Origin: Bufo bufo
Taxonomy: Eukaryota; Chordata; Amphibia; Anura; Bufonidae
Assembly: GCF_905171765.1 (NCBI RefSeq)
Contig: NC_053390.1
Location: 587,414,471 to 587,478,470, forward strand
Length of the DNA: 64,000 bases
Reading direction: 5' to 3'
The translations under genes and the position numbers were made by a program. Positions within the stretch are counted from its first letter, which is position 1. Each line of letters begins with the position of its first letter. The notes under the pieces were generated by a model. That model saw only the letters and a list, made by a program, of their open reading frames with translations, was not told the DNA's origin and did not search any database. Positions 19,092-30,809 of this stretch are shown piece by piece.

Positions 19092-20105
19092 GTGGTTCAA
19101 CAGGAGATGCTGTACCGGGTAAATAAACTACGGGGTGAGCATATTGAACAGCTGGTGGTTCCCAAAGCGTATTGCAAGCTCGTGTTGGAGTTAGCCCACC
19201 AACATGTTCTTGGGGGACATCTAGGCCAGCAGAAAACGCAGGACCGGATTCTACAGCAGTTCTACTGGCCCAATGTGTTCAGAGATGTGGATGAGTATTG
19301 CAAGTCTTGCCCAACCTGCCAGATAACCAGCCCCCAGCCACATTTCAGTAGTCCTCTGGTCCCTCTCCCGATTATTGAGGTTTCATTCGAGCGGATCGCT
19401 ATGGATCTTGTAGGCTCAGTATCGATGTCCGCTTGAGGGCACCAACACATCTTGGTCATCCTTGACTACGCCACTCGGTACCCGGAGGCTGTGCCACTGC
19501 GTCATACATCAGCCAAACTCATAGCTAAGGAGTTAATGGAGATGTTTTCTCGAGTGGGTCTGCCTAAGGAGGTTCTGACTGACCAAAGGACCCCGTTTAT
19601 GTCCAAGGTCATGAGGGAACTCTGTAAGTTGCTCCACATAAAACAGTTACGGATGTACGTGTATCATCTGCAAATGGATGGCCTGGTAGAAAGGTTTAAT
19701 CAAACATTAAAAAATATGTTAAAAAGAGTGGTGTCTAAGGATGGGAGGGACTGGGACCTTCTTCTGCCCTATCTACTGAGTTCTCGCCCTTCAAACTGCT
19801 ATACGGCAGACACCCTCGCGGTCTGTTGGATGTCGCCAAAGAGGCATGGGAACAACAACCCACACCACAAGAAAGTGTTGTTGAGTATGTCACCCAGATG
19901 CAAGGACGGATGGAAACAGTGTTACCTCTGGTTAGGGAGCATATGGAGGCAGCACAGCGAGCCCAGAGTAGGATGTATAATCGGCAGGCTCGGGTCCGGA
20001 ACTTTAACCCGGGTGATCGGGTTTTGGTTCTGGTAAAAGCCGATAATTTTAAGTGTCAGCGGCAGCTAGTGCTGATTGACACTATTGATTATTTAGTGTG
20101 GCTGT
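19092..20105 (+). pseudogene. Gypsy integrase, broken
   Basis: The zinc-binding HHCC region reads LAHQHVLGGHLGQQKTQDRI, then FYWPNVF, then CKSCPTC. The catalytic core shows D in IAMDLVG, D in VLTDQRTPF and E in DGLVERFNQTLKNM. A TGA at 19434 lies just after the first Asp region, inside an otherwise continuous frame. After about 19800 the frame shifts, and the C-terminal part (RMYNRQARVRNFNPGDRVLV) is read at 19826-20100. The end is truncated by the LTR-like sequence. Confidence 0.85.
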
Positions 20106-20477
20106 AAAGCCGATCCGGGCCGGCTCTTACTGGGAGCAGCCAAAGTGCATGGTGGGTGGCTGTTCCCCACGTTCCAGGCAGGGTTTTGGTTTTGTCAGTC
20201 TGGGTGTTGGAGCCTGAGAGTTTGGGCCGGGACTAAGGCCTGCTATATTGTTTGGGAAAAAGCACGTGGACTTCTGCTTCACCCAAGGACTTATGTGTTG
20301 AAGCCTGGTGTGAACAAACACTAGACTCAAGGTGACTGTTTTTCCCTTAAACTGCCTTTTTTGTTGTCACTTTACGTATGTGTGAATAAAAGTAAGTAAG
20401 TAAGTAAGTTAAAGACGTTGTCATTGATTGCCTCTGTACTGCGTCCGCAAGCCTGTCTACCAGAGCAAATCCCCACA
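20097..20477 (+). repeat. Candidate 3' LTR of the Gmr1-like element
   Basis: The segment starts TGTGGCTGTAAAG and ends CCCCACA, giving TG...CA-type ends, and contains a tgtgaataaaag polyadenylation signal with a (TAAG) run after it. It immediately follows the broken integrase. There is no second copy in the window to confirm it. Confidence 0.5.
20390..20412 (+). repeat. Short (TAAG)n microsatellite
   Basis: Five tandem taag units follow the aataaaa signal in the candidate LTR. Confidence 0.85.
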
Positions 20478-20519
20478 ATGGGCACACCACAGGGTGGAGA
20501 AGCGAAGGAGCAACATATG

Positions 20520-21330
20520 GATTTTAGAGGCCAGATTTCACTGGGATAATTTTAAGTTGCCATGTGGCATTTAAAGACCCCTTCATGCAGTAGAAACCCC
20601 TACATACGGTAGAAACTTCCAAAAAGCGATTCCATTTTGGAAACTACAGGATAAAGCGACAGTTTTATTGATACTATTTTGGGGTACATATGATTTTTGG
20701 ATTGCTTGGTATTAAACTTTTTTGAGGCAAGGTAATCAAAAATAGCTGTTTTGGCAACAATTTTACAGTGTTCACCTGACAGTATAGATCATGTGTTATT
20801 TTCATAGAGCATGTTGTTACGGACGCAACAATGCTAATACGTCTATTTTTATTTTTGTTTCAGTTTTATATAATAATAAAGCATTTTTTAAAAGAAAATC
20901 AAGTTTTTGTGTCTCCATTTTCTAAAGCCATAATTTTTTTATTTTCCTGCCGATCTGCTTGTGTAGAAGTTTGTTTTTTGCGGGAAGAGTTGACGTTTTT
21001 ATTGGTACCATTTTTGGGTACATATCATTTTTTTAATCATTTAATATTGCACTTTTTTGAGCAAAGTAACCAAAAAATTGCAGTTTTGTCACAGTTTTTA
21101 TTTTTATTTATTACGACATTCATCTGAGGGTGTAAGTCATGTGATATTTTGATAGAGCTTCTTGTTAGGAATGTGGCAATGTTTTGTATGTCTATTTTTA
21201 TTACTTTTTTAAAATGTATTTTAATTAAAAATCACTTGATGAAGCGAAAGGGGCACTTTTATTACTGTAAACCTTTATTTTTTATTTTTATAAAACTTTT
21301 TTTTACTTGTTATCATGTTTAATTTTTGTC
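20520..21330. repeat. T-rich repeat family, related to 48540-52010
   Basis: Blocks such as agatttcactgggat, ccatgtggcattt, gttcacctgacag, tcatgtg, gagc...gttacggacg and tttatataat...aaagcattttt recur within this stretch and again at 48650-52010. Units are about 250-280 bp. It has no coding capacity and is probably part of a non-autonomous DNA transposon; class unknown. Confidence 0.6.
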
Positions 21331-21950
21331 CCAGTACATGGACTTCAATATAATTTACTGTCTATATTTGGATGGTATAAAAGAAAACAAAATATGTTTA
21401 TTAGTATTGAATGTGATAAAAAACGAGGGCTACTCCCTATGATATACAACAGAGGCTGGTAAAAGGGATCTGTATCCTCACATAAGATATCCCCTAAGTG
21501 GCTTACTCAGGAGTTCTTAATATGGTGTAGGAATACAGGGGTCTGTGATAATGCACACTATGGATATTGGTGCATTATATGGGGAGCCTAGGTATAATGG
21601 CTCTCAACAATAGAAGACTTAGACCTAATTCCTAAAGTAGCGATATACGTGGGTCTAGCAGTGTCTAATTCTCAATTGTCGAGTGACTAGGACACTGTCT
21701 AGAATCAGAGTACCTCAATGCTCATAGCCACATAATCCTATCACCATGAGCTGATGTACCTGCATCTAGTCTCAGTTCTGACAGCTCTAAATAGCATTGG
21801 ATACTTTGTATAGGAACCCCCATGCGCACAATCCTAGTATCATGTACAAGGCCAAAGTGCCCCTTTTGCAACGCAACCATCGATTTCAACGAAACTTGGT
21901 ATACACATCCCTTGTTACCTGGAAAGAAATCTTGTGGGGATCGCAGCTCT
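21331..21950. other. No gene seen
   Basis: AT-rich sequence without repeats I can recognise. Part of 21840-21950 (caacgaaacttggtatacac) may be an old repeat. Confidence 0.4.
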
Positions 21951-22409
21951 CTAACCACCTCAGCCCCTATAGCTTAAACACCCTTAATGACCAGGCCACT
22001 TTTTACACTTCTGACCTACACTACTTTGACCGTTTATTGCTCGGTCATGCAACTTACCACCCAAATGAATTTTACCTCCTTTTCTTCTCACTAATAGAGC
22101 TTTCAATTGGTGGTATTTCATTGCTGCTGACATTTTTACTTTTTTTGTTATTAATCGAAATTTAACGATTTTTTTTGCAAAAAAATGATATTTTTCACTT
22201 TCAGTTGTAAAATTTTGCAAAAAAAAACGACATCCATATATAAATTTTTCTCTAAATTTATTGTTCTACATGTCTTTGATAAAAAAAAAAATGTTTGGGT
22301 AAAAAAAATAATGGTTTGGGTAAAAGTTATAGCGTTTACAAACTATGGTACAAAAATGTGAATTTCCGCTTTTTGAAGCAGCTCTGACTTTCTGAGCACC
22401 TGTCATGTT

Positions 22410-24660
22410 TCCTGAGGTTCTACAATGGCCAGACAGTACAAACACCCCACAAATGACCCCATTTCGGAAAGTAGATACCCTAAGGTATTCGCTAATGGGC
22501 ATAGTGAGTTCATAGAACTTTTTATTTTTTGTCACAAGTTAGCGGAAAATGATGATTTTTTTTTTCTTACAAAGTCTCATATTCCACTAACTTGTGACAA
22601 AAAATAAAAACTTCTATGAACTCACTATGCCCATCAGCGAATACCTTGGGGTGTCTTCTTTCCAAAATGGGGTCGCTTGTGGGGTAGTTATACTGCCCTG
22701 GCATTTTAGGGGCCCAAATGCGTGAGAAGTAGTTTGAAATCAAAATCTGTAAAAAATGGCCGGTGAAATCCGAAAGGTGCTCTTTGGAATGTGGCCCCCT
22801 TTGCCCACCTAGGCTGCAAAAAAGTGTCACACATGTGGTATCTCCGTACTCAGGAGAAGTTGGGCAATGTGTTTTGGGGTGTCATTTTACATATACCCAT
22901 GCTGGGTGAGAGAAATATCTTGGCAAAAGACAACTTTTCCCATTTTTTTTATAAAAGTTGGCATTTGACCAAGATATTTATCTCACCCAGCATGGGTATA
23001 TGTAAAATGACACCCCAAAACACATTGCCCAACTTCTCCTGAGTACGGAGATACCACATGTGTGACACTTTTTTGCAGCCTAGGTGGGCAAAGGGGCCCA
23101 CATTCCAAAGAGCACCTTTTGGATTTCACCGGCCATTTTTTACAGATTTTGATTTCAAACTACTTACCACACATTTGGGCCCCTAGAATGCCAGGGCAGT
23201 ATAACTACCCCACAAGTGACCCCATTTTGGAAAGAAGACACCCCAAGGTATTCCGTGAGGGGCATGGCGAGTTCCTAGAATTTTTTATTTTTTGTCACAA
23301 GTTAGCGGAAAATGATGTTTTTTTTTTTTTGTTTGTTTTTCTTACAAAGTCTCATATTCCACTAACTTGTGACAAAAAATAAAAACTTCCATGAACTCAC
23401 TATCCCCATCAGCGAATACCTTGGGGTGTCTTCTTTCCAAAATGGGGTCACTTGTGGGGTAGTTATACTGCCCTGGCATTCTAGGGGCCCTAATGTGTGG
23501 TAAGTAGTTTGAAATCAAAATCTGTAAAAAATGGCCGGTGAAATCCGAAAGGTGCTCTTTGGAATGTGGGCCCCTTTGCCCACCTAGGCTGCAAAAAAGT
23601 GTCACACATCTGGTATCCCCGTACTCAGGAGAATAAATAAATCATCATTTTCCGCTAACTTGTGACAAAAAATATAAAATTCTAGGAACTCGCCATGCCC
23701 CTCACGGAATACCTTGGGGTGTCTTCTTTCCAAAATGGGGTCACTTGTGGGGTAGTTATACTGCCCTGGCATTCTAGGGGCCCTAATGTGTGGTAAGTAG
23801 GTAAATGACCTGTGAAATCCGAAAGGTGCTCTTTGGAATGTGGGCCCCTTTGCCCACCTAGGCTGCAAAAAAGTGTCACACATGTGGTATCGCCGTATTC
23901 AGGAGAAGTTGGGCAATGTGTTTTGGGGTGTCTTTTTACATATACTCATGCTGGGTGAGAGAAATATCTCGGCAAAAGACAACTTTTTCCCATTTTTTAT
24001 ACAAAGTTGGCATTTGACCAAGATATTTATCTCACCCAGCATGGGTATATGTAAAATGACACCCCAAAACACATTGCCCAACTTCTCTTGAGTACGGCGA
24101 TACCAGATGTGTGACACTTTTTTGCAGCTTAGATGCGCAAAGGGGCCCACATTCTTTTTATGAGGGCATTTTTAGACATTTGGATCCCAGACTTCTTCTC
24201 ACGCTTTAGGGCCCCCAGAATGCCAGGGCAGTATAAATACCCCACATGTGACCCCATTTTGGAAAGAAGACACCCCAAGGTATTCAATGAGGGGCATGGC
24301 GAGTTCATAGAAATTTTTTTTTTTGGCACAAGTTAGCGGAAATTGATATATATTTTTTTTCTCACAAAGTCTCCCTTTCCGCTAACTTGGGACAAAAATT
24401 TCAATCTTTCATGGACTCAATATGCCCCTCACAGAATACCTTGGGGTGTCTTTTTTCCGAAATGGGGTCACATGTGGGGTATTTATACTGCCCTGGCATT
24501 CTAGGGGCCCTAAAGCGTGAGAAGAAGTCTGGAATATAAATGTCTAAAAATTTTTGCGCATTTGGATTCCGTGAGGGGTATGGTGAGTTCATGTGAGATT
24601 TTATTTTTTGACACAAGTTAGTGGAATATGAGACTTTGTAAGAAAAAAAAATAAATTCCG
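22410..24660. repeat. Array of alternating inverted repeats (about 300-400-bp steps)
   Basis: The same module (ccccattttggaaagaagac, ggtattc, gagttcatagaa, ttttttgtcacaagttagcgg) appears alternately forward and reversed. Symmetry centres lie at about 22565, 22950, 23330, 23640, 23990 and 24350. A second module (cacacatgtggtat, gaagttgggcaatgtgtttt, atgctgggtgagag) pairs around 22950 and 23990. Short ORFs recur on both strands because of the symmetry and are not genes. Confidence 0.85.
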
Positions 24661-24689
24661 CTAACTTGGGCCAAAAAAATGTCTGAATG

Positions 24690-26200
24690 GAGCCTTACAG
24701 GGGGGTGATCAATGACAGGGGGTGATCAATGACAGGAGGGTGATCAATGACAGGAGGGTGATCAGGGAGTCTATATGGGGTGATCACCCCCCTGTCATTG
24801 ATCACCCCCCTATAAGGATCCGATCCATGTATCAGTGGATCCGTAAAAATCATACGGACATCTGAATGCAGCCTTACAGGGGGGTGATCAATGACAGGGG
24901 GGTGATCAATGACAGGGGGGTGATCAGGGAGTCTATATGGGGTGATCACCCCCCTGTAAGGCTCCATTCAGATGTCCGTATGTGTTTTGCGGATCCGATC
25001 CATGTATCAATGGATCCGTAAAAATCATACAGACATCTGAATGCAGCCTTACAGGGGGTGATCAATGACAGGGGGGTGATCAGGGAGTCTATATGGCGTG
25101 ATCACCCCCCTGTAAGGCTCCATTCAGACGCCTGTATGTGTTTTGCGGATCCGATCCATGTATCAGTGGATCCGTAAAAAACATACAGACATCTGAATGC
25201 AGCCTTGCAGGGGAGTGATCAATGACAGGGGGGTGATCAATGACAGGGGGGTGATCAGGGAGTCTATATGGGGTGATCACCCCCCTGTCATTGATCACCC
25301 CCCTATAAGGCTCCATTCAGATGTCCGTATGTGTTTTGCGGATCCGATCCATGTATCAGTGGATCCGTAAAAATCATACGGACGTCTGAATGGAGCCTTA
25401 CAAGGGGGTGATCAATGACAGGGGGGTGATCAGGGAGTCTATATGGCGTGATCACCCCCCTGTAAGGCTCCATTCAGACGCCTGTATGTGTTTTGCGGAT
25501 CCGATCCATGTATCAGTGGATCCGTAAAAAACATACAGACATCTGAATGCAGCCTTGCAGGGGAGTGATCAATGACAGGGGGGTGATCAATGACAGGGGG
25601 GTGATAAGGGAGTCTATATGGGGTGATCACCTCCGTCATTGATCACTCATCTGTAAGGCTCCATTCAGATGTCCGTACGTGTTTTGCGGATCCGATCCAT
25701 GTATCAGTGGATCCGTAAAAATCATACGGACATCTGAATGGAGCCTTACAGGGAGGTGATCAATGACAGGGGGGGTGATCAATGACAGGGGGGTGATCAG
25801 GGAGTCTATATGGGGTGATCACCTCCGTCATTGATCACTCCCCTGTAAGGCTCCATTCAGATGTCCGTACGTGTTTTGCGGATCCGATCCATGTATCAGT
25901 GGATCCGTAAAAATCATACAGACTTTTGAATGCAGCCTTACAGGGGGGTGATCAATGACAGGGGGGTGATCAATGACAGGGGGGTGATCAGGGAGTCTAT
26001 ATGGGGTGATCACCTCCGTCATTGATCACTCCCCTGTAAGGCTCCATTCAGATGTCCGTACGTGTTTTGCGGATCCGATCCATGTTTTAGTGGATCCGTA
26101 AAAATCATATGGACATCTGAATGCAGCCTTACAGGGGGGTGATCAATGACAGGGGGATGATCAGGGAGTCTATATGGGGTGATCAGGGGTGATCAAGGGT
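24690..26200. repeat. Tandem units of 155-195 bp containing gatcaatgacagggggg
   Basis: Seven full units start with taaggctccattcag at 24957, 25112, 25306, 25463, 25653, 25846 and 26036. Each holds an inverted pair (gatccgatccatgtatca with tggatccg; ccgtatg with catacgg) and a variable number of 17-bp gatcaatgacagggggg words, which explains the length variation. Confidence 0.88.
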
Positions 26201-26268
26201 GAATAAGGGGTTAATAAGTGACAGGGGGGGGTGTAGTGTAGTGGTGCTTGGTGCAACATATTACTGAG

Positions 26269-26591
26269 CTACCTGTGTCCTCTGGTGGTCGATCCAAACA
26301 AAGGGGACCACCAGAGGACCAGGTAGCAGGTATATTAGACGCTGTTATCAAAACAGCGTCTAATATACCTGTTAGGGGTTAAAAAAATTACATCTCCAGC
26401 CTGCCAGTGAACGATCGCCGCTGGCAGGCTGGAAATCCACTCTCTTACCTTCCATTCCTGTGAGCGCGCGCGCCTGTGTGCGCGCGTTCACAGGAAATCT
26501 CGGCTCACGCGAGATGACGCGTATATGCGTCGCTGAGCGCAGGGCTGCCACCTCCGGAACGCGAATCTGCGTTAGGCGGTTCGGAGGTGGC
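26269..26591. repeat. Row of five separate hairpins
   Basis: Arms are 26269-26290 with 26306-26326; 26327-26346 with 26352-26371; 26396-26407 with 26421-26432; 26457-26470 with 26481-26494; and 26548-26562 with 26577-26591. The second and third are perfect. The fourth is built of alternating GC. They lie end to end at the right terminus of the composite element. Confidence 0.88.
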
Positions 26592-26712
26592 TAGGACGTA
26601 CCATTCCTGAGATATTCCCAAGAAATTACCTGCATTAGCCAATACAAGCCTGCAAGTCTTTCTCTTCATATCCCAACTGCCATACACACGGTCACATGTC
26701 CCTTATCAGCCA

Positions 26713-26845
26713 ATATGCTGTGTTCCCACAAACCAGCAGTAAAATGCATTGAGAGGACTCCTCCTTGAGTCCTCTCCATTATATGCGTGAGCACAGGAGT
26801 CCTCTCAATGCATTTTAATGCTGGTTTATGGGAGCATAATGTTGG
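26713..26845. mobile_element. Short foldback repeat (MITE-like)
   Basis: The left arm, containing taaaatgcattgagaggact, and the right arm, containing agtcctctcaatgcatttta, pair over about 45 bp around a 35-bp loop. I found no clear target duplication. Confidence 0.6.
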
Positions 26846-27769
26846 AATGCAAGTGAGTATAAAGGTAAATATTACATAACTGGATTTGGCGTCACTTACA
26901 CTGTTCATCTTTTACTCCAGTTTGGGGGGTGTTTCAGAGATGACAGATTCCCTTTAAAGCCATGTATGACACTCTGGGGTCTCCTGGGACTGCATTCAAC
27001 CCGTTTCAACTTCGATAACACCAAGACTAGTAATATAAAAAGTGACAACACCATACAGTATATGGCTACTGGTAAATAGATGGGAGATGGTGGTAGCAAA
27101 CAGCCTGTTTACCACTTGAAGACAAGCTCCAAACATGTATGCCATTTGTTGTTCCTTTAACAACTGCGCCATAGTTGCCAGGTTTATGCTGCTTTACAAA
27201 GCAGACACCTGGAAGCAATGTTTGTGATTGTCGATAACACCTATCACAGACATTAAACCCCTCAGATGACATGGTCCTTTGTGACCACAGCATCTGAGAG
27301 GCCTTTCCCCAGGGCCCGAATGGCTCCATCACACCGAGATCGAAGGAGTTCTTTTTTCACTGTGGTAAGTTCGAACTTTCTATTGACTGCAATGGTAAGT
27401 CATTGCAGTCTATAGAAGATGCATTCAGATGATCACATGTTCAATTCCTCAAGTGTAAAAAAAAAGTTACAAAGTTTTAAAAGTATAAAAAAATTAAAAT
27501 CACTCCCTTTCCACATATTAAAAATAAGCAATAAAAAAAATAAACCTCAAAGTCACATCACCATGTCCCAAAATGCTCATACTGTTAAAATATAACCGTA
27601 TTTATCCTATATGGTGAAGATGGAGGAGGTGAATGAGCGACTTATGTGGGAACCAGACCTGCACAACCAGAGAAGTATCAGTAGCACTGGGCCACATTGC
27701 AGTGGTGCATTGTTGCCCCTGCGATGCTAAACATTTTTTGGAGAAATAATAGCATCTATGTACCCTTCA
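26846..27769. other. No gene seen
   Basis: Non-coding sequence with fragments typical of old repeats (for example gacagattccctttaaag at 26942 and a palindromic gactgcaatggtaagtcattgcagtc at 27386). No ORF with a recognisable domain. Confidence 0.45.
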
Positions 27770-28262
27770 TTGAGGCTAAGCACACACCATGAGTTGCCTA
27801 AAGGCAGTGGAATTCACTAGGTCGCATGGCAGCAACTGTACAGCAAGCAGTTTAGATGACTGACCATGGAGTGGAGGAGTGGGAGCAGTAGTGGCTGATG
27901 ATGTTGCTGACAACGATGATAACAATGTGGCTTGGCAACTAGAATGATGACAGAGGAGGAAAATGGTCTTGCTCACATTGCTGACCAGTTTGATTTTCCT
28001 ATATGAGCGGTCATGTTGATTCATTTGCTGAAGGGAAGTCCTAATTCTTACATTTGTTCCTAAACAGCCATGTCTTATTCTCTGCCTACAGAGCTTGCAC
28101 ACTGCAATGTCAGCTGGCAATGTTGTGAAAAATTGCCACATAGGAGATTTCTGGACAGAGCAGCCATCACATGCGCTTGCTCTAGGTCTGATAAAATTTT
28201 TGACTGTACTCCAACAACCGCAGTGGTAACAAATGTTCGCAGATCTGCCCTGGGCAAGTTTC
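27770..28262 (-). pseudogene. hAT-C: BED zinc-finger N-terminal fragment of a hAT transposase
   Basis: On the minus strand the ORF contains SPMWQFFTTLPADIAVCKLC, the aromatic start and first Cys pair of a BED finger. It is followed by a GTNVRIRTSLQQMNQH-like helix with His residues, then a Ser/Thr/Pro linker and LLAVQLLPCDLVNSTAFRQLM, which resembles the region after the BED finger in ZBED-type hATs. The first residues of the ORF come from neighbouring repeat sequence. The catalytic core is missing. It lies directly beside the terminus of hAT-D. Confidence 0.6.
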
Positions 28263-28299
28263 TGATTACAGATGAGTGAATTTCTCAAAGATTTTATTC

Positions 28300-29090
28300 G
28301 GCCAGTTCGCAGAATTTTTTCGAAAAAATTTGATTTGATCCGAATTTATTTGTGGCGAATCACGTAAAAAAACGGCTATTTCCTGGCTGCAGAGAGCCTT
28401 TATAGTGCTGTAGAACACTGTGCCTTTCATTAACACGCACATGGAGTCTGCTGTGGTAGTGAAACAATACTGTGAGTCAGCATGACATGCAGATGACAGG
28501 TGTCGTTCTTAGAATCACTACACACTTCACTTATTTGGGCAGTTACGGGGCCAAAACTGACCAAATAACTTAAGTGTGAACTCAGACTCAGGTCAATGTT
28601 GGCGTCAAGAAGAAACGCACTCCTTTTACACCCTCAGCAGCTAATTTTACATAGATGTCTACAGAACCTGTTCTAATAAACGCTTATACAAGAAGAGCCG
28701 CCCCCAACAGAGTGGAGAGGGTGTCAGCAGTAAGTTTGTGTTGACTTCAATGATTATTTTGCCCTTCCTCTGATCCATCAGAACAATAACCTCCAAAAAA
28801 TGGATCCTGTCTGTGGAGCATCCGCCTTCACTCGGTCAGCATTTGGTCAGTAATCCATCAGTATTGCTAAAGCCAAAAAAAACAGGAGTGGATACAAAAC
28901 AAGTCGTCTGTGTTTTGTACCCACTCCTGCTTCAGGCTACAAAATCATAAGCCAATTTTGATGCAAAATAGGGACCATGTCATGCAGGCCTTACAGCTGT
29001 TACATAGACAAGATCCATTGTGTATCTCATTTTTCCTTCCTTTTGACAGATCAGAAGGGTCAAATAAATGATGATGTCAGCCAGGCCAAA
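28300..29090. other. 3' non-coding part of hAT-D and old MITE pieces; no gene
   Basis: Contains the hAT-D subterminal zone and, at 28750-28930, an imperfect inverted arrangement (aggagtggatacaaaac with gttttgtacccactcctg at 28883-28930). No coding sequence. Confidence 0.5.
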
Positions 29091-29099
29091 AGGCAAAAT

Positions 29100-29770
29100 A
29101 TTGGCCCAGTCATGAAGTGGGGAGGGTGGAAACAGCATGAGAAGTCCACAGAGTGGCCCTATGACATAGTGGTGAGGTGGAAGCAGCATGAGGCGACCAG
29201 TGAGTGGCCCAATGACAGAGTTTGGAGATGGCGGCAGCAGCAGCATCAGGAGGAGGCCACAGGGTGGCACAATGACAGTGTGGAGGTGGCACCAGCATCA
29301 GGAGGCCACAGAGTGGCACAATGACAGAGTGTAAAGGTGGCGACAGCAGCAGCATGAGGAGGCCACAGGGTGGCACAATGACAGTGTGGAGGTGGCAGCA
29401 GCATGAGGAGGAGGCCACAGGCTGGCACAATGACAGAGTGTGAAGGTGGCAGCAGCAACATCAAGAGGAGGCCACAGGGTGTCACAATGACTGTGGCGGT
29501 GGCAGAAGCAGCATCTGGAGGAGGTCACAGAGTGGCAAGGTGACATATTGTGGAGGTGGCAGCAGCATCGGGAGACCACAGAGTGGTAAGGTAACATAGT
29601 GTGGAGGTGGCAGCAGCATCAGGAGGAGACCACAGAGTGGCAAGGTGACAGTGTGGTGGTTGAAGCAGCATCAGGAGACCACAGAGTGGCAAGGTGACAT
29701 AGTGTGGAGATGGCAGCAGCATCAAGAGACCACAGAGTTACTTGGTGACAGAGTGGAGAGGTGGTTGGCA
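29100..29770 (-). repeat. GC-rich tandem array in hAT-D 3' flank (about 45-60-bp units)
   Basis: Units of the type ggaggccacagagtggca, caatgacagagtg and gaggtggcagcagcat recur about 14 times with variable length. Several minus-strand ORFs of 60-106 codons rich in C, L, P and H are repeat products. Confidence 0.88.
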
Positions 29771-29818
29771 ATACCAGTACCAGCTGAAGATGGTGGGTGA
29801 AAGTAGGAGCACTTGGCA

Positions 29819-30140
29819 TCAGATGTGTGACATCAGGCGGGTGGAAGCATCAGAATAGTAGCTGAGGCAGGTAGCCAAAAGAAACCTGTCTCTTTTGTCA
29901 AAGTGTTGGTGTGGCACCATGGATGATCTAGTCTGATCAGGCATTGGTGGGTGGAAATCGTTGCTGATCGACGCCTGATTCATCTTGACAAAGGTCAGTC
30001 TCTCCACATTTTGGGTGGACAGGCGAGTTCTTCTAGGGGTAACTATGGCCCCCGCCGCACTAACACCCGCTCGGATGCCACACAACTGGCTGGGCATGAC
30101 AGCTTTTCCAGGGCAAACTCTGCCAGTTGCGGCCACAAAT
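29819..30140 (-). pseudogene. hAT-D C-terminal dimerisation domain remnant
   Basis: The minus strand reads SAAGAIVTPRRTRLSTQNVE and RLTFVKMNQASISNDF, the typical end of a ZBED-type hAT transposase. The preceding CPASCVASE-like motif is present in a different frame, so at least one frameshift lies just before. The domain is cut at 30140 by the Gypsy-1 LTR. Confidence 0.8.
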
Positions 30141-30809
30141 TGTCACGGCTGTATGTGAGCAACAAGAGCATGCACAGAAAATAGAGCTACTGACCGGACC
30201 CAAACTAGGGAGGATAAAGGGTGACCCCTGTCAGACCCTCAAAGCTCTCCCTATGCTGCTAAGTCCATGCCCGGATCCAAATGGTGGAATGAGGCATGCC
30301 CGCGTACCTAAGACTGATGACCACTGTAACCCCTACAATAGTGGAAGGGGCACGGCCACCGGTGCCATGCTCAGTATATGGAGGGAACCGTGGTCGCCTC
30401 GGATCCAGTCAAAAAACACACAGATACACTACAATGTCTGCACACTTAGCTGAAGGAGCTGCAGCCGCAGTGAAGACGGATCCAAAGACAGGCTGGCAAT
30501 ATCCGGAGTACTTGCTGCAGCAGAACACAGGTCCAGTGAAAGGATAGCATACAAGGGAAGATACTCAAGCAAGAGCTACAACTCAAATGAGAAATATAAT
30601 CCACACACTACAAAAGGAGGAGGGGTGATTTAAAGGCAGGGAAATCAAACGCAGGAGGAACAGCTGGGAGGAAGGAAACAGAAAGTAAAGAGCTCATCAC
30701 AGGGGCAGAGAAACAGAGCAGTGAGAACTCCTCCAAGCTCTAGTTGTGACATCATCACAGGGGTAGAGAAACAGAGCTGTGAGAACGTCTCAAAGCTCTG
30801 GTAGTGACA
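30141..30809 (-). repeat. 3' LTR of Gypsy-1
   Basis: Direct copy of 35063-35731, starting tgtcacggctg and ending tagtgaca. A C-run at 30812-30819 beside it, read as a G-run on the minus strand, is the polypurine tract. The last codons of the pol frame run about 55 nt into this LTR. Confidence 0.95.

Larger units (their letters stand above)
18385..20477 (+). mobile_element. Decayed Ty3/Gypsy element with protease next to integrase (Gmr1-like order)
   Basis: From 5' to 3' there is the end of a CCHC knuckle (GHIRADCP, about 18390), a retropepsin-like segment, a short acidic linker, an integrase and then a candidate LTR. No reverse transcriptase or RNase H lies between protease and integrase. 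In most Gypsy elements integrase is last, whereas Gmr1-type elements have PR-IN-RT-RH. I infer a Gmr1-like element that lost everything after integrase. The 5' LTR and most of gag are absent. Confidence 0.7.
21951..26595. mobile_element. Large composite palindromic element, possibly TTAA-targeting
   Basis: The left end reads ctaa CCACCTCAGCC and the right end reads GGCGGTTCGGAGGTGG ctag, so CCACCT and AGGTGG face outward next to degenerate TTAA-like tetranucleotides. Between them lie three blocks: T-rich unique sequence (21960-22410), alternating inverted units (22410-24660), and 155-195-bp units with a terminal hairpin row (24690-26591). No transposase ORF is present. The assignment to a TTAA class (piggyBac or Kolobok) is an inference from two weak ends. 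Confidence 0.45.

Noticed and set aside
18327..19100. A 257-codon minus-strand ORF over the Gypsy protease region
   Set aside because: It lies antisense to recognisable retropepsin sequence and shows no motif of its own.
22200..24600. Many ORFs of 60-106 codons sharing the same peptides
   Set aside because: They recur on both strands because of the inverted modules, with no conserved start or domain.
21951..26595. Firm assignment of the composite element to piggyBac or Kolobok
   Set aside because: The terminal matches are six bases and the TTAA-like flanks are degenerate; no transposase is present. Kept only as a low-confidence element.
29110..29819. Several minus-strand ORFs rich in Cys, Leu, Pro and His
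   Set aside because: They are translations of the 45-60-bp GC-rich array and repeat the same words; not genes.
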